Positions 1-11,567 of a stretch of DNA of 64,000 nucleotides are shown piece by piece. The translations under genes and the position numbers were made by a program. Source of the stretch: Dryas octopetala (Eukaryota; Streptophyta; Magnoliopsida; Rosales; Rosaceae); the NCBI GenBank assembly GCA_963921425.1, contig OY992838.1, positions 18,765,861 through 18,829,860 of the forward strand, read 5' to 3'. The notes beneath the pieces are model-generated. The model was not told the DNA's origin. It did not search any database and saw nothing but the letters and a program-made list of their open reading frames with translations. How positions within the stretch are numbered: the stretch's first letter is position 1; every line of letters starts with the position of its first letter.

Positions 1-919
1 TTCTGATCTGGTTGTCTATGCCTTCTCCACCTATCTTATTTCTCAATCATTACACTTCAAATGTTGTTATGGTGTGTTACCCGTGTAAAACCTAATCTTT
101 GTCAACAAGTCCAACTGACTTCAAATCAGGGTTTCATATTATGCAAAGTGGAACTGTATATGATGTTTTATACTGTGTACATATAACTCTTTCCACTAAG
201 GGCCATAAGATGTCTTATACAGATAGGGTTCACTTTTAGTTTTCTATCATTAGTATTACTTTGGAATAAATAATCTGTTGAATGCAAGTCATATATCAGC
301 TTTAATTTTTTCTAGATTAGAGAATGTCTACCTATGATAAACCTCCTTATGTTGGCCAAATTTCATGATGTATGTCATCTTTTTCTGTAAGAAAGTGATG
401 CATGATTATTCAATGTTGATTATACAGAAAAATCAATTATTATTTCATGTGATAACCATATCCTATGTGGGTGCTCAGCTATGCTATATGAAAAAATAAA
501 ATTTACTCTTCATTTTCCAATTTGTCAGCCACTTAATATGTTTGTTTTATGGTAATCCACATTTGGTAATGATTTTTGTTCAGGGAAACATGTTCTCGGT
601 TTGGAAATTGTTGTCAATTTAAATTTCACATGTTTCTCTCACAATTTACTGTGCAAACTTCAAATCCTATCATTTTTTTTTTCCTTTTTCATCAACTCTG
701 TATGCATTTTTTTAGTTGCATTCAATTTTCAAAACTTTTGTTCACCTTGCTTCATTGATTTATTCTCTACTTAGTAAAATTACCAATTTATTCCCTTTTT
801 TTATACTGGGTGATGATTCTTAACCTCATATTAACTCAATTAAACCATTGTTTTAATCTACATTGCACAAAATTTAACTATTTACTTGCACTAACAAATA
901 TTGTTTTAAAAATTTCCAG
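1..919. other. AT-rich non-coding stretch, probably intron
   Basis: No open reading frame of substance is seen and the DNA is AT-rich with many T runs. It ends in a pyrimidine-rich tract and CAG directly before the exon-like segment at 920, so most of it is best read as an intron of the gene whose last exon follows. The upstream exons would lie outside the window. Confidence 0.35.
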
Positions 920-1057
920 TCAGGGAGAGCAGGACCCCCCCTAGCAACCAAAATTAATCCTGTTGTTTTGGAGAGTGAACAGGAAAAGAGTACACCTGCA
1001 GGAAATGCCAAAGAAGATGAACAATTCACCACCTGTGAAAATGAAAGCTTCCATTAA
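920..1057 (+). CDS. Putative last exon of an unidentified plant gene
   Basis: A splice acceptor (TTTCCAG, ending at 919) opens a 45-residue frame that starts SGRAGPPLATKINPVVLE, continues through an acidic, low-complexity tail (SEQEKSTPAGNAKEDEQ) and stops at TAA 1055-1057. The composition is that of a disordered protein C-terminus, and the frame stays open from acceptor to stop. I do not recognise the family. The partner exons lie beyond the left edge or in 1-919 and were not found. A MITE sits 32 bp after the stop, in what would be the 3' UTR. The call rests on the splice site and composition only, so a chance frame remains possible. Confidence 0.4.
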   Translation, partial: SGRAGPPLATKINPVVLESEQEKSTPAGNAKEDEQFTTCENESFH

Positions 1058-1088
1058 CCAACCAATCAACAACCATCCTTATATTTTT

Positions 1089-1830
1089 GGCATAAATTCA
1101 ATTTAGACATATAACTATATAAGCTATTTCAACGGGGTCCATGAACTTTAAAATATTTCAAATATACACCCGATCTATTATCTAAATTGAAAAATGAGTT
1201 TCTGTCCATTGATTCGTGGAGAGATTAGTTAAATGACAGCTTGGCTTTTGCTGACCCGGATTACTTGACGACGTGGTGCTATCTCAGCAAACATTTTCTG
1301 CCAAATGAGCAACACGGGCCCACAATTTAATAATAATATAGAGATAGAGAGTTTCTGGGCCCGTGTCAGGAGTTAGGTGGACCCGTGTCGCTCATTTCCT
1401 GCCAAATGAGCGACACAGGTCCACCTAACCCCTGACACGGGTCCACAAACTCATCATCTTTTTCTCGCTCGTTGAACACAAGTGAGGAATTTATATTCGA
1501 ATTTGGGAGAAAACGTGATGTTTTTTGCATACTAAATGGTCAGGAGAGCGTTTGACGAGCATGAAAGAGGTGATGGGTGTGTGGGCCCGTGTCAAGTGGA
1601 CATGTGTTGCTCATTTGGCGGGAAATGTATGCTGAGTTGGTGCCATGTCGCCAATTAATCCCCGTTAGCAAAAGCCAAGCTGACATTTAACTGATCTCTC
1701 AATAAATTGATGGACGAAATTTCATTTTTCAATTTACATAATAAATTAGGTGTATATTTGAAATATTTGAAAGTTCGTGGACCCCGTTGAAATAGCATAT
1801 ATAGTTATGTGTCTAAATTGAATTTATGGC
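1089..1830. mobile_element. Mutator-type MITE, 742 bp, 9-bp target duplication
   Basis: The two ends are long inverted repeats of roughly 250-300 bp, starting GGCATAAATTCAATTTAGAC on the left and ending in the complement on the right. The perfect 9-bp direct repeat TATATTTTT flanks it (1080-1088 and 1831-1839). A 9-bp duplication with long inverted ends is the hallmark of Mutator-like elements. There is no coding capacity. It lies just 3' of the putative terminal exon ending at 1057. Confidence 0.88.
1357..1444. repeat. Inner perfect-type palindrome at the centre of the MITE
   Basis: Two arms of about 40 bp are near-perfect reverse complements around a 6-bp loop (CCTGCC). They begin GGGCCCGTGTCAGGAG and end in its complement. 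The rest of the MITE folds outside this core, so the whole 742 bp could form one long hairpin. Confidence 0.8.
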
Positions 1831-1839
1831 TATATTTTT

Positions 1840-2953
1840 TGAACAATCTACAACTAAATGTTGCAAATGTTTTGTTTATGGACACATACAATTGTCCCAC
1901 CAACTAATCTAACATTCTTTTGAGTGTGATATGAACAATATCTTAACAGAACAATCAGCACATAAAATTTCTCAATCACTCACATTTTGTAAGTTAAGCA
2001 TGACAGCAAATGTTGATATAAATATTAAGTTTAACAATTTCGTTGATGTACTTATATTTCCATATATCTCTTCCAATTTCACTAAATCTTTCATATAATT
2101 TTAACAAATTTTATATGCATTTTATAAATTTCAAACACCTGTAGCAACGCGCAGGCAATTTTGCTAGTCAGTACTAAATCATACTCATTTCACTGTAATT
2201 GCTCATTCATCCCCATGGTCATCCTTCCATCTACCCATTCCATGTACCTACACATCTTCCATCGCCCAAATCCCATTACTAATTCCTTCAACATTATCAT
2301 CATAATAATCACCACCATGAAAAATCACCAAGTCAAAAAAAGGGCAAGCCACAAACGCTTTTCTCTTGCTCTCCCACTTGCAAACTGAGCCTCAAACCCA
2401 TCAATCCTTTTAAATAGCCTAGGGATCACAACCTTAGAATGCAGGCACATTTCAGAATCCATCCAAACAAAGAAATCACATGCTTTGTTTCTCTGCACAA
2501 ACAAAAATCACCAGCAACTTAGCTCCGAAAACAAAATAATAATAAAAACGAAATCAGAGGTCATATATCATCGTAGACCACCTTGGACACCCATAAAACC
2601 TCCTCCCAGGATTCAAATTAGTCTAAGATGTGGAGATGCTAGCTACTTGTCCCCAGTGGCAACACATATTTGATTCTCATTCAACATCTGAGTTATGTGT
2701 CCTTCCTTGTTGGCTGTAGTAGCTTCAGTGGCTGATCCGGCTCATGTTGTGCACTTCAATGGAGGCAGAGACAACTGAAAGAGAAAATAGACTTTTGGGG
2801 TAGAAAAATGGAACTGGGGCTTTTTATTAATGATGAAGATGGGCAGAAATTGGTGATGCAGTGGGCGGGAAAGCTAAGGTGGTGGAGAGTGGGCCCACAT
2901 TCAATCCTATGTGGCAAAAGTTGGTGTGTGAGTGGTCCATCGTCTTATTAAAT
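1840..2953. other. Intergenic, no gene recognised
   Basis: AT-rich sequence with short chance frames only (around 2161-2388 and 2485-2673). Neither has recognisable motifs or splice context. Nothing else identifiable was seen. Confidence 0.4.
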
Positions 2954-2992
2954 GACCAATATAGGAAAAATTTTCAAACATGACACATACTT

Positions 2993-3605
2993 TGTTGAAT
3001 ATTGTTGGGTTGATTCAAATTAATTTCCAGCAATATATTTCTTTTGAATCTCAGTTATATTGGTCTAGTCGTTGCTTTCCTATATTCAGTGTTGTTGACT
3101 GATTCTAATTTTCTGTTATACCACTTCTTTATCCATTATTTATTAAGTTATTGGTTGCTACTTTTAAGGGCCACTAACTGAGATATTATCTAGCCATCAG
3201 TTGCTATTTTTGGGGGTTATTGGATGTGACTTATTTCAATCCAACGGGAAGACTCTTTGGCTGGACTTCTATATATTCTTGTTGAGCTACTCATAAAGTG
3301 AACACAGAGAGTTTCCTTTCCTCTCATCGTCCACATTACTTTCAAATTTGGAGTGTAATTGCTCAAGCTAAGTTCGACTCGACTAGATATTGGGTGTGCA
3401 CCCTTATCTAAGAGTGGGCTGTCGAATCCTGGAGACCGGACGCCATCACCTTGCTGCATCGATTCAAGAATCTGAGGGGGCGAAATCGGTTTTAAGGACA
3501 ACGAACTACCGTGCATCAGCCACCATCCGATAAGTTGTTCTATTGAGATTAATTTTTGAGTTTACTGATCCTTGTATTGTGTTCCTAGTATTCAGATATG
3601 CAACA
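2993..3605 (+). repeat. 5' LTR of the copia element
   Basis: 613 bp, TG...CA ends, paired with 8072-8684. A TATA-like box (about 3269-3277, CTATATATTC) suggests transcription starts near 3300. The sequence CGAAATCGGTTT at 3481-3492 is complementary to AAACCGATTTCG just after the LTR. Confidence 0.95.
3270..3277 (+). promoter_or_regulatory. TATA-like box in the copia LTR
   Basis: The stretch TATATATT lies about 280 bp into the LTR. It is followed about 30 bp later by a purine-rich segment that could hold the transcript start. The same box is present in the right LTR at the equivalent place. Position is inferred from sequence alone. Confidence 0.4.
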
Positions 3606-3677
3606 ATCTTAAACCGATTTCGACTATAGAACGCAACATCATAACTCAAGTTCCTCACATCACCAAATTGGAAGCAT

Positions 3678-6600
3678 TTGATGGAACCAACTACAAAAAG
3701 ATGGAGTGGCAAGCTATTGTTCATCCTTCAAACAATGAATGTTGATTTTGTGCTGACACAACCAAAGCCAGATGATGAGGAATATGGTGCTGAAAAATGG
3801 CACAAGGCTGAACATCTCTGTAAGAACTATATTCTCAACGGTATGGCCAATGAGTTCTATGATCTTTATTATAATTATTCTTTTGCTAAAGATATATGGG
3901 ATGCTCTTAAAAAGAAATATATTGTTGAAGACGCTGGCACCAAGAAATTTGCTATTGATAATTTTTTGGATTTTAATATGATTGATGAAAAATCTGTTTC
4001 TGCCCAAATCCTTGAGTATTAGCGTCTTGTCAATGATATATTATCTGAAGGTTCTACTATAGATGAAACCTTTCAAGCTGGGGCTCTCATCAAAAAATTA
4101 CCCCTATCTTGGAAGGAATATAAAAGTTCTCTCAAACATAAAAGAAAAGAATTGACCCTTCAAGAACTCATTGTCCATATCCGAATTGAGGAAACCAACC
4201 GAACTCGTGAAATCAAGGAAAAAGCCAAAGAAAACACTACAAAAGCCAACCTCGTGGAATCCAAAAGCAATAAGTCTTTCAATTCAAGAAATGGTCCCAA
4301 CAAGAAATTTGAGCCAAAATTCAAGAAACAAGGAACCTTTGATTTCAAACAAAAAAAGAAAGGAAACTGTTTTGTATGTGGAAAAGCAGGTCACCATGCA
4401 AGTGAGTGCCGACATCAGAAGACCCAAGATTATACAAAGCCACAAGCTAACATTGTAGAGTCTGAAGAAGAAGTAATTGCAGCTGTTGTTTCAGAGGTCA
4501 ATTTGGTTTCCAATGGCAAAGATTGGGTGGTGGACACTGAAGCTACCAAACATATTTGTGCTGATCAGAGTCTATTCTCTTCCTATGAACCAATGAAAAA
4601 TGGATAGCACATCTTCATGGGGAATTCTCAAACCTCACCAGTTGGTGGTAAGGGTAAAGTTATGTTGAAGCTCACCTCCGGTAAGATCCTCCAACTCAAT
4701 GATGTTCATCATGTGCCTGAAATTAGGAGGAATTTGATTTCTGGTTCTTTGCTTAATAAGGTGGGTCTCAAATTGTACTCACAAAAAATGTGCCTGAATT
4801 TGAATCTGACAAAATTGAACTCACAAAAAATGGGGAATTTGGGGGTAAGGGCTATTGTAGTGATGGTTTGTTTGTACTGAATGTTCTCTCTGTTATGAAT
4901 AAAAATGCTAGTACTTCTTCTGCTTACTTGACTGAATCTTTAAGCATGTGGCATAATAGATTAGGACATGCAAATGCACAAACAATTAAAAGGATGCATA
5001 ATGTAGCCTAATCTCTGACTTTTCTGATTCTAGTTTTGGTAAATGTGAAACTTGTGTTGAATCAAAAATTATTAAAAAGCCTTTCAAAGCTGTAGAGAGA
5101 GAATTTGTCTTGTTGAGTTTAATTCATTCTGTTTTGGGTGACTTTAAAAGTAATATAACAAGAGGAGGATAAAAATATTATATCACCTTTGTAGATGATT
5201 TTTCTAGATACACCAAACTGTATCTTTTAAGATCAAAGGATGAAGCATTTGAGATGTTCACCAAAAATAAAACTGAAGTAGAAAATCAATTAGATAAAAA
5301 AAATTAAAAGGTTAAGGTCCGATAGAGGTGGGGAATATGAATATGCAATCTTTACAAAATTTTGTGAAGATAATGGAATAATACATGAAACTACTGCACC
5401 TTATTCATCTGAACAAAATGGAATAGCTGAACGGAAAAATAGAACACTTAAAGAAATAATGAATTCTTTGTTGATTGGTTTAGGTTTACCAACAAACTTG
5501 TGGGGGGAATCGCATTCTAAGTGCTTGTCTTATCTTAAATAGATTGACAAGTAAAAAATCTAATATAACACCCTATGAGCTGTGGAAAGGTTACACACCT
5601 AGTCTAAAATATTTAAAAGTGTGCGGGTGTCTTGCAAAGGTTAGAATACCTGAGATTAAAAGGAAAAGAATTGGCTCTAAAACTAGTGATTGTGTGTTTA
5701 TAGGTTATGCTGTTAATAGTGCTGCTTATAGATTTTTAGTTATTAAATTAGAGGTATATGATTCTAATACAATTGTAGAGTCTCGAGATGCCGAATTTTT
5801 TGAAAAATTTTTTCCAATGAAAACTAAACTTGACAATAAGGAAAAATTAGTTGAGGGTTCAACTAGTCAAAGTTGTGACCAAAATAAAGAACCTGAAATT
5901 AGACAGAGTAAAAGGGACAGGAAAGGAAAAGGTTTTGGTGATGATTTTCTTACTGCTTTCTTGGTTGAAGATGACCCAAAAACTTTTCAAGAAGCCATTT
6001 CATCCAGTGATGCTAATTTGTGGAGAGAAGCAATAAAAGATGAATTAGACTCTATCAATTCTTGCAAAGTTTGGGAAATTGTCAGCTTACCTCTTGGTGC
6101 AAAACCTATTGGTAGTAAATGGGTGTTTAAAAAGAAATTAAAACCGGATGGCTTCATAGATAAATATAAGGCTAGACTAGTGGCAAAGGGGTTTACTCAA
6201 AGGAAAGACATAGATTATTTTGATACTTTTTCACCTGTGTCAAGAATTACCACAATAAGAGTGCTGCTAGCTATTGCATCTATACATAAACTTATAATTC
6301 ACCAAATGGATGTTAAAACAGCTTTTTTAAATGGTGAGTTAGATGAAGAAATTTATATGGAGATACCTGAAGGGTATGATATTCCTAGAAGAGATAATAA
6401 AGTTTGTAAATTAGTTAAATCTTTATATGGGCTGAAACAAGCACCTAAACAATGGAATGAAAAGTTTAATTCAGTTCTTCTCTCTGATGGCTTTATTGTG
6501 AATAATGGTGATACATGTGTGTATAGTAAAACATGTGATAATGCATATGTTATTTTGTGCTTATATGTTGATGATATTTTAATCATGGGAACTAATTTGG

Positions 6601-7513
6601 ATGTTGTGATTTCGACTAAACAATTTTTATCTTCTAAGTTCAATATGAAAGACCTTGGTGAGGCAAATGTAATTTTGGGAATTAAAATGGTAAGGCTAAA
6701 TGAAGGTATTGCTTTGTCCCAATCACATTATGTAGAGGCAATTTTAAAGAAATTCGGTCATCTTGAAAGTGAACCTCTAAGAACTCCTTATGACTCTAGT
6801 ATACAATTGAAAAAGAATAGAGGTGAAAGTGTATCTCAATCTGAATATGCTAAGGCCGTAGGGAGTCTATTATATTTAATGAATTGCACAAGACCTGACA
6901 TTGCCTATGCAATTCACAGATTAAGTAGATATACTCATAATCCTAGTGGGGATCATTGGGCTGCTGTGTGTAGGGTGTTTAGATACCTTAAAGGGACAAT
7001 TAATTTTGGTCTTACTTTTCCTGGTTATCCTCCTGTGTTAGAAGGTTTTTGTGATGCTAATTGGATCTCTGATAGTGATGAACTAAATTCCACAAGTGGC
7101 TATGTGTTTTCTTTAGGTGGTGGAGTTGTATCTTGGAGATCAGTTAAGCAAACGATTAAAGCTCGGTCTACTATGGAAGCCGAGTTATTGCTATGGATAT
7201 GGCAGGAAGTGAAGCAGATTGGTTAAGAAGTCTTTTAGTAGACATACCCATATGGACTAAACCTTGTCCAGCAATTGCTCTTCATTGTGATAACCAAGCA
7301 GCTATATCAGTAGCAAAAAACAAGATCTATATTGGGAAGAGCAGACATATACGCTTGAGGCATAAATTAATAAGGCAGCTGCTTAAAGATGGTGTGATTT
7401 CTCTAGACTTTGTGAGGTCAAAAGAGAATCTAGCTGACCCTTTAACAAAGGGACTTGCAAGGAAGCTAATTGAAGAGACATCGAGGGGAATGGGACTTAA
7501 GCCACTTGAATGA
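3678..7513 (+). pseudogene. Copia gag-pol polyprotein, broken
   Basis: Recognisable domains in order: gag (about 3650-4350), with a frameshift near 3670 and a stop at 4020; a zinc knuckle (CFVCGKAGHHASEC, about 4370-4410); protease, where the expected D-S/T-G triad reads D-T-E (4533-4541); a gag-pre-integrase motif (WHNRLGH, about 4948); integrase with VDDFSR and NGIAERKN (about 5170-5560), with several stops and frameshifts; reverse transcriptase with the YVDD box near 6565 (longest open frame 5544-7226); and RNase H, shifted in frame near 7195 and ending at the stop 7511-7513. The order integrase before RT defines Ty1/copia. It cannot make a working polyprotein as it stands. Clade is not assigned. 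Confidence 0.93.
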
Positions 7514-8071
7514 ACCATCTGTGGCAGCAACCCAACCTTTGTGAATGGAGATCCCATGAATTAGGTTCAATGGGTACTAACAAGTCACTTAAATGGTAAG
7601 TATATGCACTACTTATTTGTCCCTTCCTATGGTGTATATGATATATAAAGATAGTGCTAACTGCAATATGAGTAAGGTTGAGTAATATACTCTTAATGGA
7701 TCCATAGCCTTATTTTGGTGGTGTGTGATGTTGCAGTACACACTTGATGGCATCCACCTATTCAAGTGTGAAGGTGGGGCCGCCTTCTATGAGAAATTGG
7801 CAGATTCTCTAGAGCACTTGTGAAAATCCAGGATAAGATGCATGGCCTAAACGCATCAAACCGAGAACTTAGCTGAGTTTTAAATTTATTATGTGTGTGG
7901 TATGATTAGTGGTTTACCTCAAAAGAAATTGGGTTCAAGAAATTTATTTCACCCATTTTAGTAGATCCTGTCTGCTTACACTAAGTGTTGATTCAAGTCC
8001 AAAAGACATCAACATTAATGCACATCAATTTAGTTATTCAATTCACATCAAATTTGAATCATGTGGGGGAT

Positions 8072-8684
8072 TGTTGAATATTGTTGGGTTGATTCAAATT
8101 AATTTCCAGCAATATGTTTCTTTTGAATTTCAGTTATATTGGTCTAGTCGTTGCTTTCCTATATTCAGTGTTGTTGACTGATTCTAATTTTCTGTTATAC
8201 CACTTCTTTATCCATTATTTATTAAGTTATTGGTTGCTACTTTTAAGGGCCACTAACTGAGATATTATCTAGCCATCAGTTGCTATTTTTGGGGTTTATT
8301 GGATGTGACTTATTTCAATCCAACGGGAAGACTCTTTGGCTAGACTTCTATATATTCTTGTTGAGCTACTCATAAAGTGAACACAGAGAGTTTCCTTTCC
8401 TCTCATCCTCCACATTACTTTCAGATTTGGTGTGTAATTGCTCAAGCTAAGTTCGACTCGACTAGATATTGGGTGTGCACCCTTATCTAAGAGTGGGTTG
8501 TCGAATCCTGGAGACCGGACGCCATCACCCTGCTGCATCGGTTCAAGAACCTGAGGGCGCGAAATCGGTTTTAAGGACAACGAACTACAGTGCTTCAGCC
8601 ACCATCCGATAAGTTGTTCTATTGAGATTAATTTTTGAGTTTACTGATCCTTGTATTGTATTCCTAGTATTCAGATATGCAACA
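8072..8684 (+). repeat. 3' LTR of the copia element
   Basis: 613 bp, same ends and length as the left LTR. It is directly preceded by the polypurine tract and followed by the TACTT target duplication. Confidence 0.95.
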
Positions 8685-9121
8685 TACTTTAGGGTCAATT
8701 TTATTTTAGGATACACGTTTGAGTTTATATTATTGTAAAACACATATTTATAGTTTGTGTTGTTTTGGAACAAATCGTTATTTCCGTTAAAATTCCGTCC
8801 AAGGTAGGGACAATTTGGTCTTTTTTGTATATATATAATTTTTTTCAAACAAATTTTTTTAATTCTATTTCTAACTTAAAAAATATTAAAACAAACAATT
8901 AAAAAGATTAATACTAAAATAAGTTAAAATATTTAAAACTAAAAAATATTAGAATTGAAAAATATTAAAACTAAAATAGATTAAAACTTAAAATATATTT
9001 AAAAAGTTTAAACTTATAAATACAAAAAAACACAAAAAAAAAGATTGAAGAAGGAGATGCAGATCGCACCCCTCCATTTCACTTGGCCCCAACCACCTTC
9101 GGCAGTGGCCTTACCGCCAGC

Positions 9122-9243
9122 AATGACCCACCCCTCCTCTCTCTCTCTCTCTCCATCTCTTCATCTCTCCCTCTATTTCTCTCTTCCGCTCCATCTCTCT
9201 CTCTCTCTCTCTCTCTATCCCTATGTCTCTCTCTCTATCTCTT
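9122..9243. repeat. CT-rich low-complexity tract
   Basis: Interrupted (CT)n with short runs of pure CTCTCT. The long Ser/Leu-rich frames that cross it (9045-9260 and 9083-9379) are a product of this composition, not genes. A GA-rich counterpart lies at about 9455-9530 inside the same Mutator-like element. Confidence 0.8.
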
Positions 9244-9877
9244 TGCTACTCGATGCGTAATTGCGCATCTTTCACACCTTCAGCCTTACTGCAAGTCTAA
9301 AGAAAGATGCAAACTCAATCCTCCATTCTATTATCTTTATCTATTCCTCTCTCTATCATTCCCATCCATGTTTGCTTAAAGATGTAGACTCAAAATTTTC
9401 TTTTGATTTGTAAATTTTTTTGACTTAATAGTGAGAGATAAAGGGGGGGTGTGATCTGTAGAGAAATAGAGAGAGAAAAAGAGACAAAGAGAGGAATAGA
9501 GAGAGGGGGAGAGAGAGAGAGAGAGAGGGGAGGGTGGGGTCACCGCCGGCAGGTAGGGCCACCGGAGGTGGGTTGGGGCTGGGCGGAGAAGGGGTGCGTT
9601 GCCACCATCTTGTTCTTCTTTCTTTTTTGTTTTAGCTTTATTTTTAATTTTTTAATATATTGTGGTGAATTGTCCATTGTGCCTCATGAAAATAGGTCAT
9701 GTGCGCGCGTGACACATGTCTATTTTAATGGAATTCTTGACGGAGGTGACATTTTGTCCCATAAAAATACAAATTGTAAATATGTGTCTTACACTAACAC
9801 CAACATAAACGTGTGTCTTAAAATAGGGTTGACCCCAAAGCAAGTGTCCTGAATGAAAAGTTTTCCCGACCAATATA

Positions 9878-10153
9878 CCCTGTCACATAAGCGCTAGCTT
9901 AGCATCTATAACAACTATTAAGACGGAATTGACTGATTCAAATTAAGTGAGATACGAGGTATAATGTCAGGGGGTAAGTTGAGACAAATAAAAAGTCAGG
10001 GGTGAAGTGAAATTTCGAACTATGTTCAAGGGGATAATAGAATAATAAGCCTTTATAATAATTCAGTTACGTACTCCCTTAATAAGCAAAATCATCATCA
10101 ATAATTTCTCAGGCACCAATAGCAAGAGCATGTCAAAGGAATCGAGAATATAC
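9878..10153. other. Spacer between two transposons
   Basis: No gene. The part at about 9955-10055 (GGGGTAAGTTGAG...CAAGGGGATAATAG) resembles the end of another decayed transposon, but no partner end was found. Confidence 0.35.
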
Positions 10154-10179
10154 CCACACCACTACAATTATATAAATAG

Positions 10180-10345
10180 ACAACAGTCAATAGACAACGG
10201 TTCGTATTTTGTCCGTTATCTTAATTTAACACACAACGGATTTTAAAAAACCGTTACATGAAAGTATCATATCCAATGCTATTTGGTTAGATAGATTTTT
10301 CTAATTATTAAAAACAATAGTTTTAGGAAAAACCGTTGTGTATGA
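10180..10345. repeat. Left subterminal repeats of the CACTA element
   Basis: Several copies of the 8-10 bp motif ACAACGGTT or its complement AACCGTTG occur in both orientations, for example at about 10193, 10243 and 10331. They are the presumed transposase-binding sites. Confidence 0.75.
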
Positions 10346-10439
10346 TAAGTTATACAAAAATTAAAAATTTGCGGGTCTTTGTATTTAACAAGCGCACGCT
10401 AGCTTTAATGAAAAATTGACGCCGCCTTAAATATATTCT

Positions 10440-11560
10440 TTTGGGTCAAACCCTCTAACTTAACCCACTCATCAGACACAACACTACTCATCCCCCGTTC
10501 GAGAAGCACTGGGACTGAAGAAGCACTCAGCCGCCCCATCGAACACTCCATCTCCATCCTCAATCTTCACCCCAACCTCATTCGTACACTCATCGCTCAA
10601 TCTTCACTCATCACTGGGACTGAAGAAGCACTGGTCGCTCAATCTTCAACACTTCTGCCATCATTGTTCCGCCATCGCTCAATTCCTAATCGCCCATCTT
10701 TGTTCGCCTAGCTCATTCCTTATCCCCCATTTCTGTGCCCTAATTTCAACACTAATCGACTAAAGAAGCACTCACGTTCATCATCTTCGCCTATCACTCA
10801 GGTAAATTTGGTTTAGGGTATGAAATTTATTAAATAAAATCAGATATATATCAATATGGGTATGAAAAATCAGATTTCCATTGGGTCTTTTCCTCTTTAA
10901 ATAAAAGCCCCAAATTTGGGTTAGGGCATGCATTTCTGTTTTGTGGTTAGAAAAGCCCTAAATATTGGGGTTTTTTTTCTGTTCGATTTTGTGCTTTGTT
11001 TAGAACTTGATAACATGTCTAATTAATTGACTTTCAGGTGCTTTCTCCCTCACGTACTTTACTCTTTTGTTTTTCCTATGTGCTAGAGCTCTCACATGAA
11101 GTTCTCGGTTATTTCCTCTGTGCTAGGGATGCAGAAGAAGTAGCATAAAGGTAAGAAAATTTCAGTTTCTTTTTTTTTTTTTTTAATTTTAATGTGAAGA
11201 CTTTATTGACATATCTAGTTATATTCCATTCTGCAATTTCTATCTTTAGATTGCTGCATGCATATTACTTGATAAGCAGTATTTGTAGATTTCATCATTT
11301 TTGCCACATGAAGAAATGGGTAAAATATCAGAACAAGAGAAGACAGGTTGAATAAACTCTATTAAGACATGAGAAAGGGGTTGCATTGATTATGCTTTCT
11401 TATTGGTTGAAAATATAAATACGTTCCTAAAAGGCTAAAGTGATATGCTATATGATATGGTCTTACTACATTGAAATATAGTTATGGGACAAAGGTGCTT
11501 ATTTACTTTGCATGTCCTCTATTGCTAATCCAACTTTGAGTAGGAAAAGTAGTTTCCATG
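10440..11560. other. CACTA interior without recognised coding sequence
   Basis: At 10500-10800 there is C-rich, TCAATCTTCA-rich sequence with an imperfect duplication of CACTGGGACTGAAGAAGCACT, resembling a 5' UTR. The rest (10800-11560) is AT-rich and intron-like, with a possible small exon and GTAAG donor near 11150. No protein family was recognised. Confidence 0.35.
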
Positions 11561-11567
11561 TTTTGGT

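Larger units (their letters stand above)
2993..8684 (+). mobile_element. Ty1/copia LTR retrotransposon, full length, decayed
   Basis: Two 613-bp direct LTRs (2993-3605 and 8072-8684) begin TGTTGAATATTG and end ATGCAACA. The 5-bp target duplication TACTT lies at 2988-2992 and 8685-8689. A purine tract (ATGTGGGGGA, 8061-8070) precedes the right LTR. By eye the LTRs differ at about 15 sites, so the insertion is fairly young. The internal order gag, protease, integrase, reverse transcriptase, RNase H is that of Ty1/copia. The tRNA-iMet primer site usual in plant copia elements is absent after the left LTR. The coding region carries several stops and frameshifts. Confidence 0.95.
2964..9867. mobile_element. 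Mutator-like non-autonomous element, split by a copia insertion
   Basis: The left terminus (2964, GGAAAAATTTTC) and right terminus (ending 9867, GTTTTCCC) are inverted and flanked by the 10-bp direct repeat GACCAATATA (2954-2963 and 9868-9877). The inverted similarity continues inward for about 200 bp across the copia insertion: 2964-2992 plus 8690-8830 matches the complement of about 9690-9867. Without the copia element (2993-8689) it is about 1.2 kb. Its middle contains CT- and GA-rich tracts and a GC-rich patch at 9535-9600 but no transposase. Confidence 0.8.

Noticed and set aside
9045-9379. Long Ser/Leu-rich reading frames
   Set aside because: They are translations of a CT-rich tract inside a Mutator-like element, with no start context or family motif.
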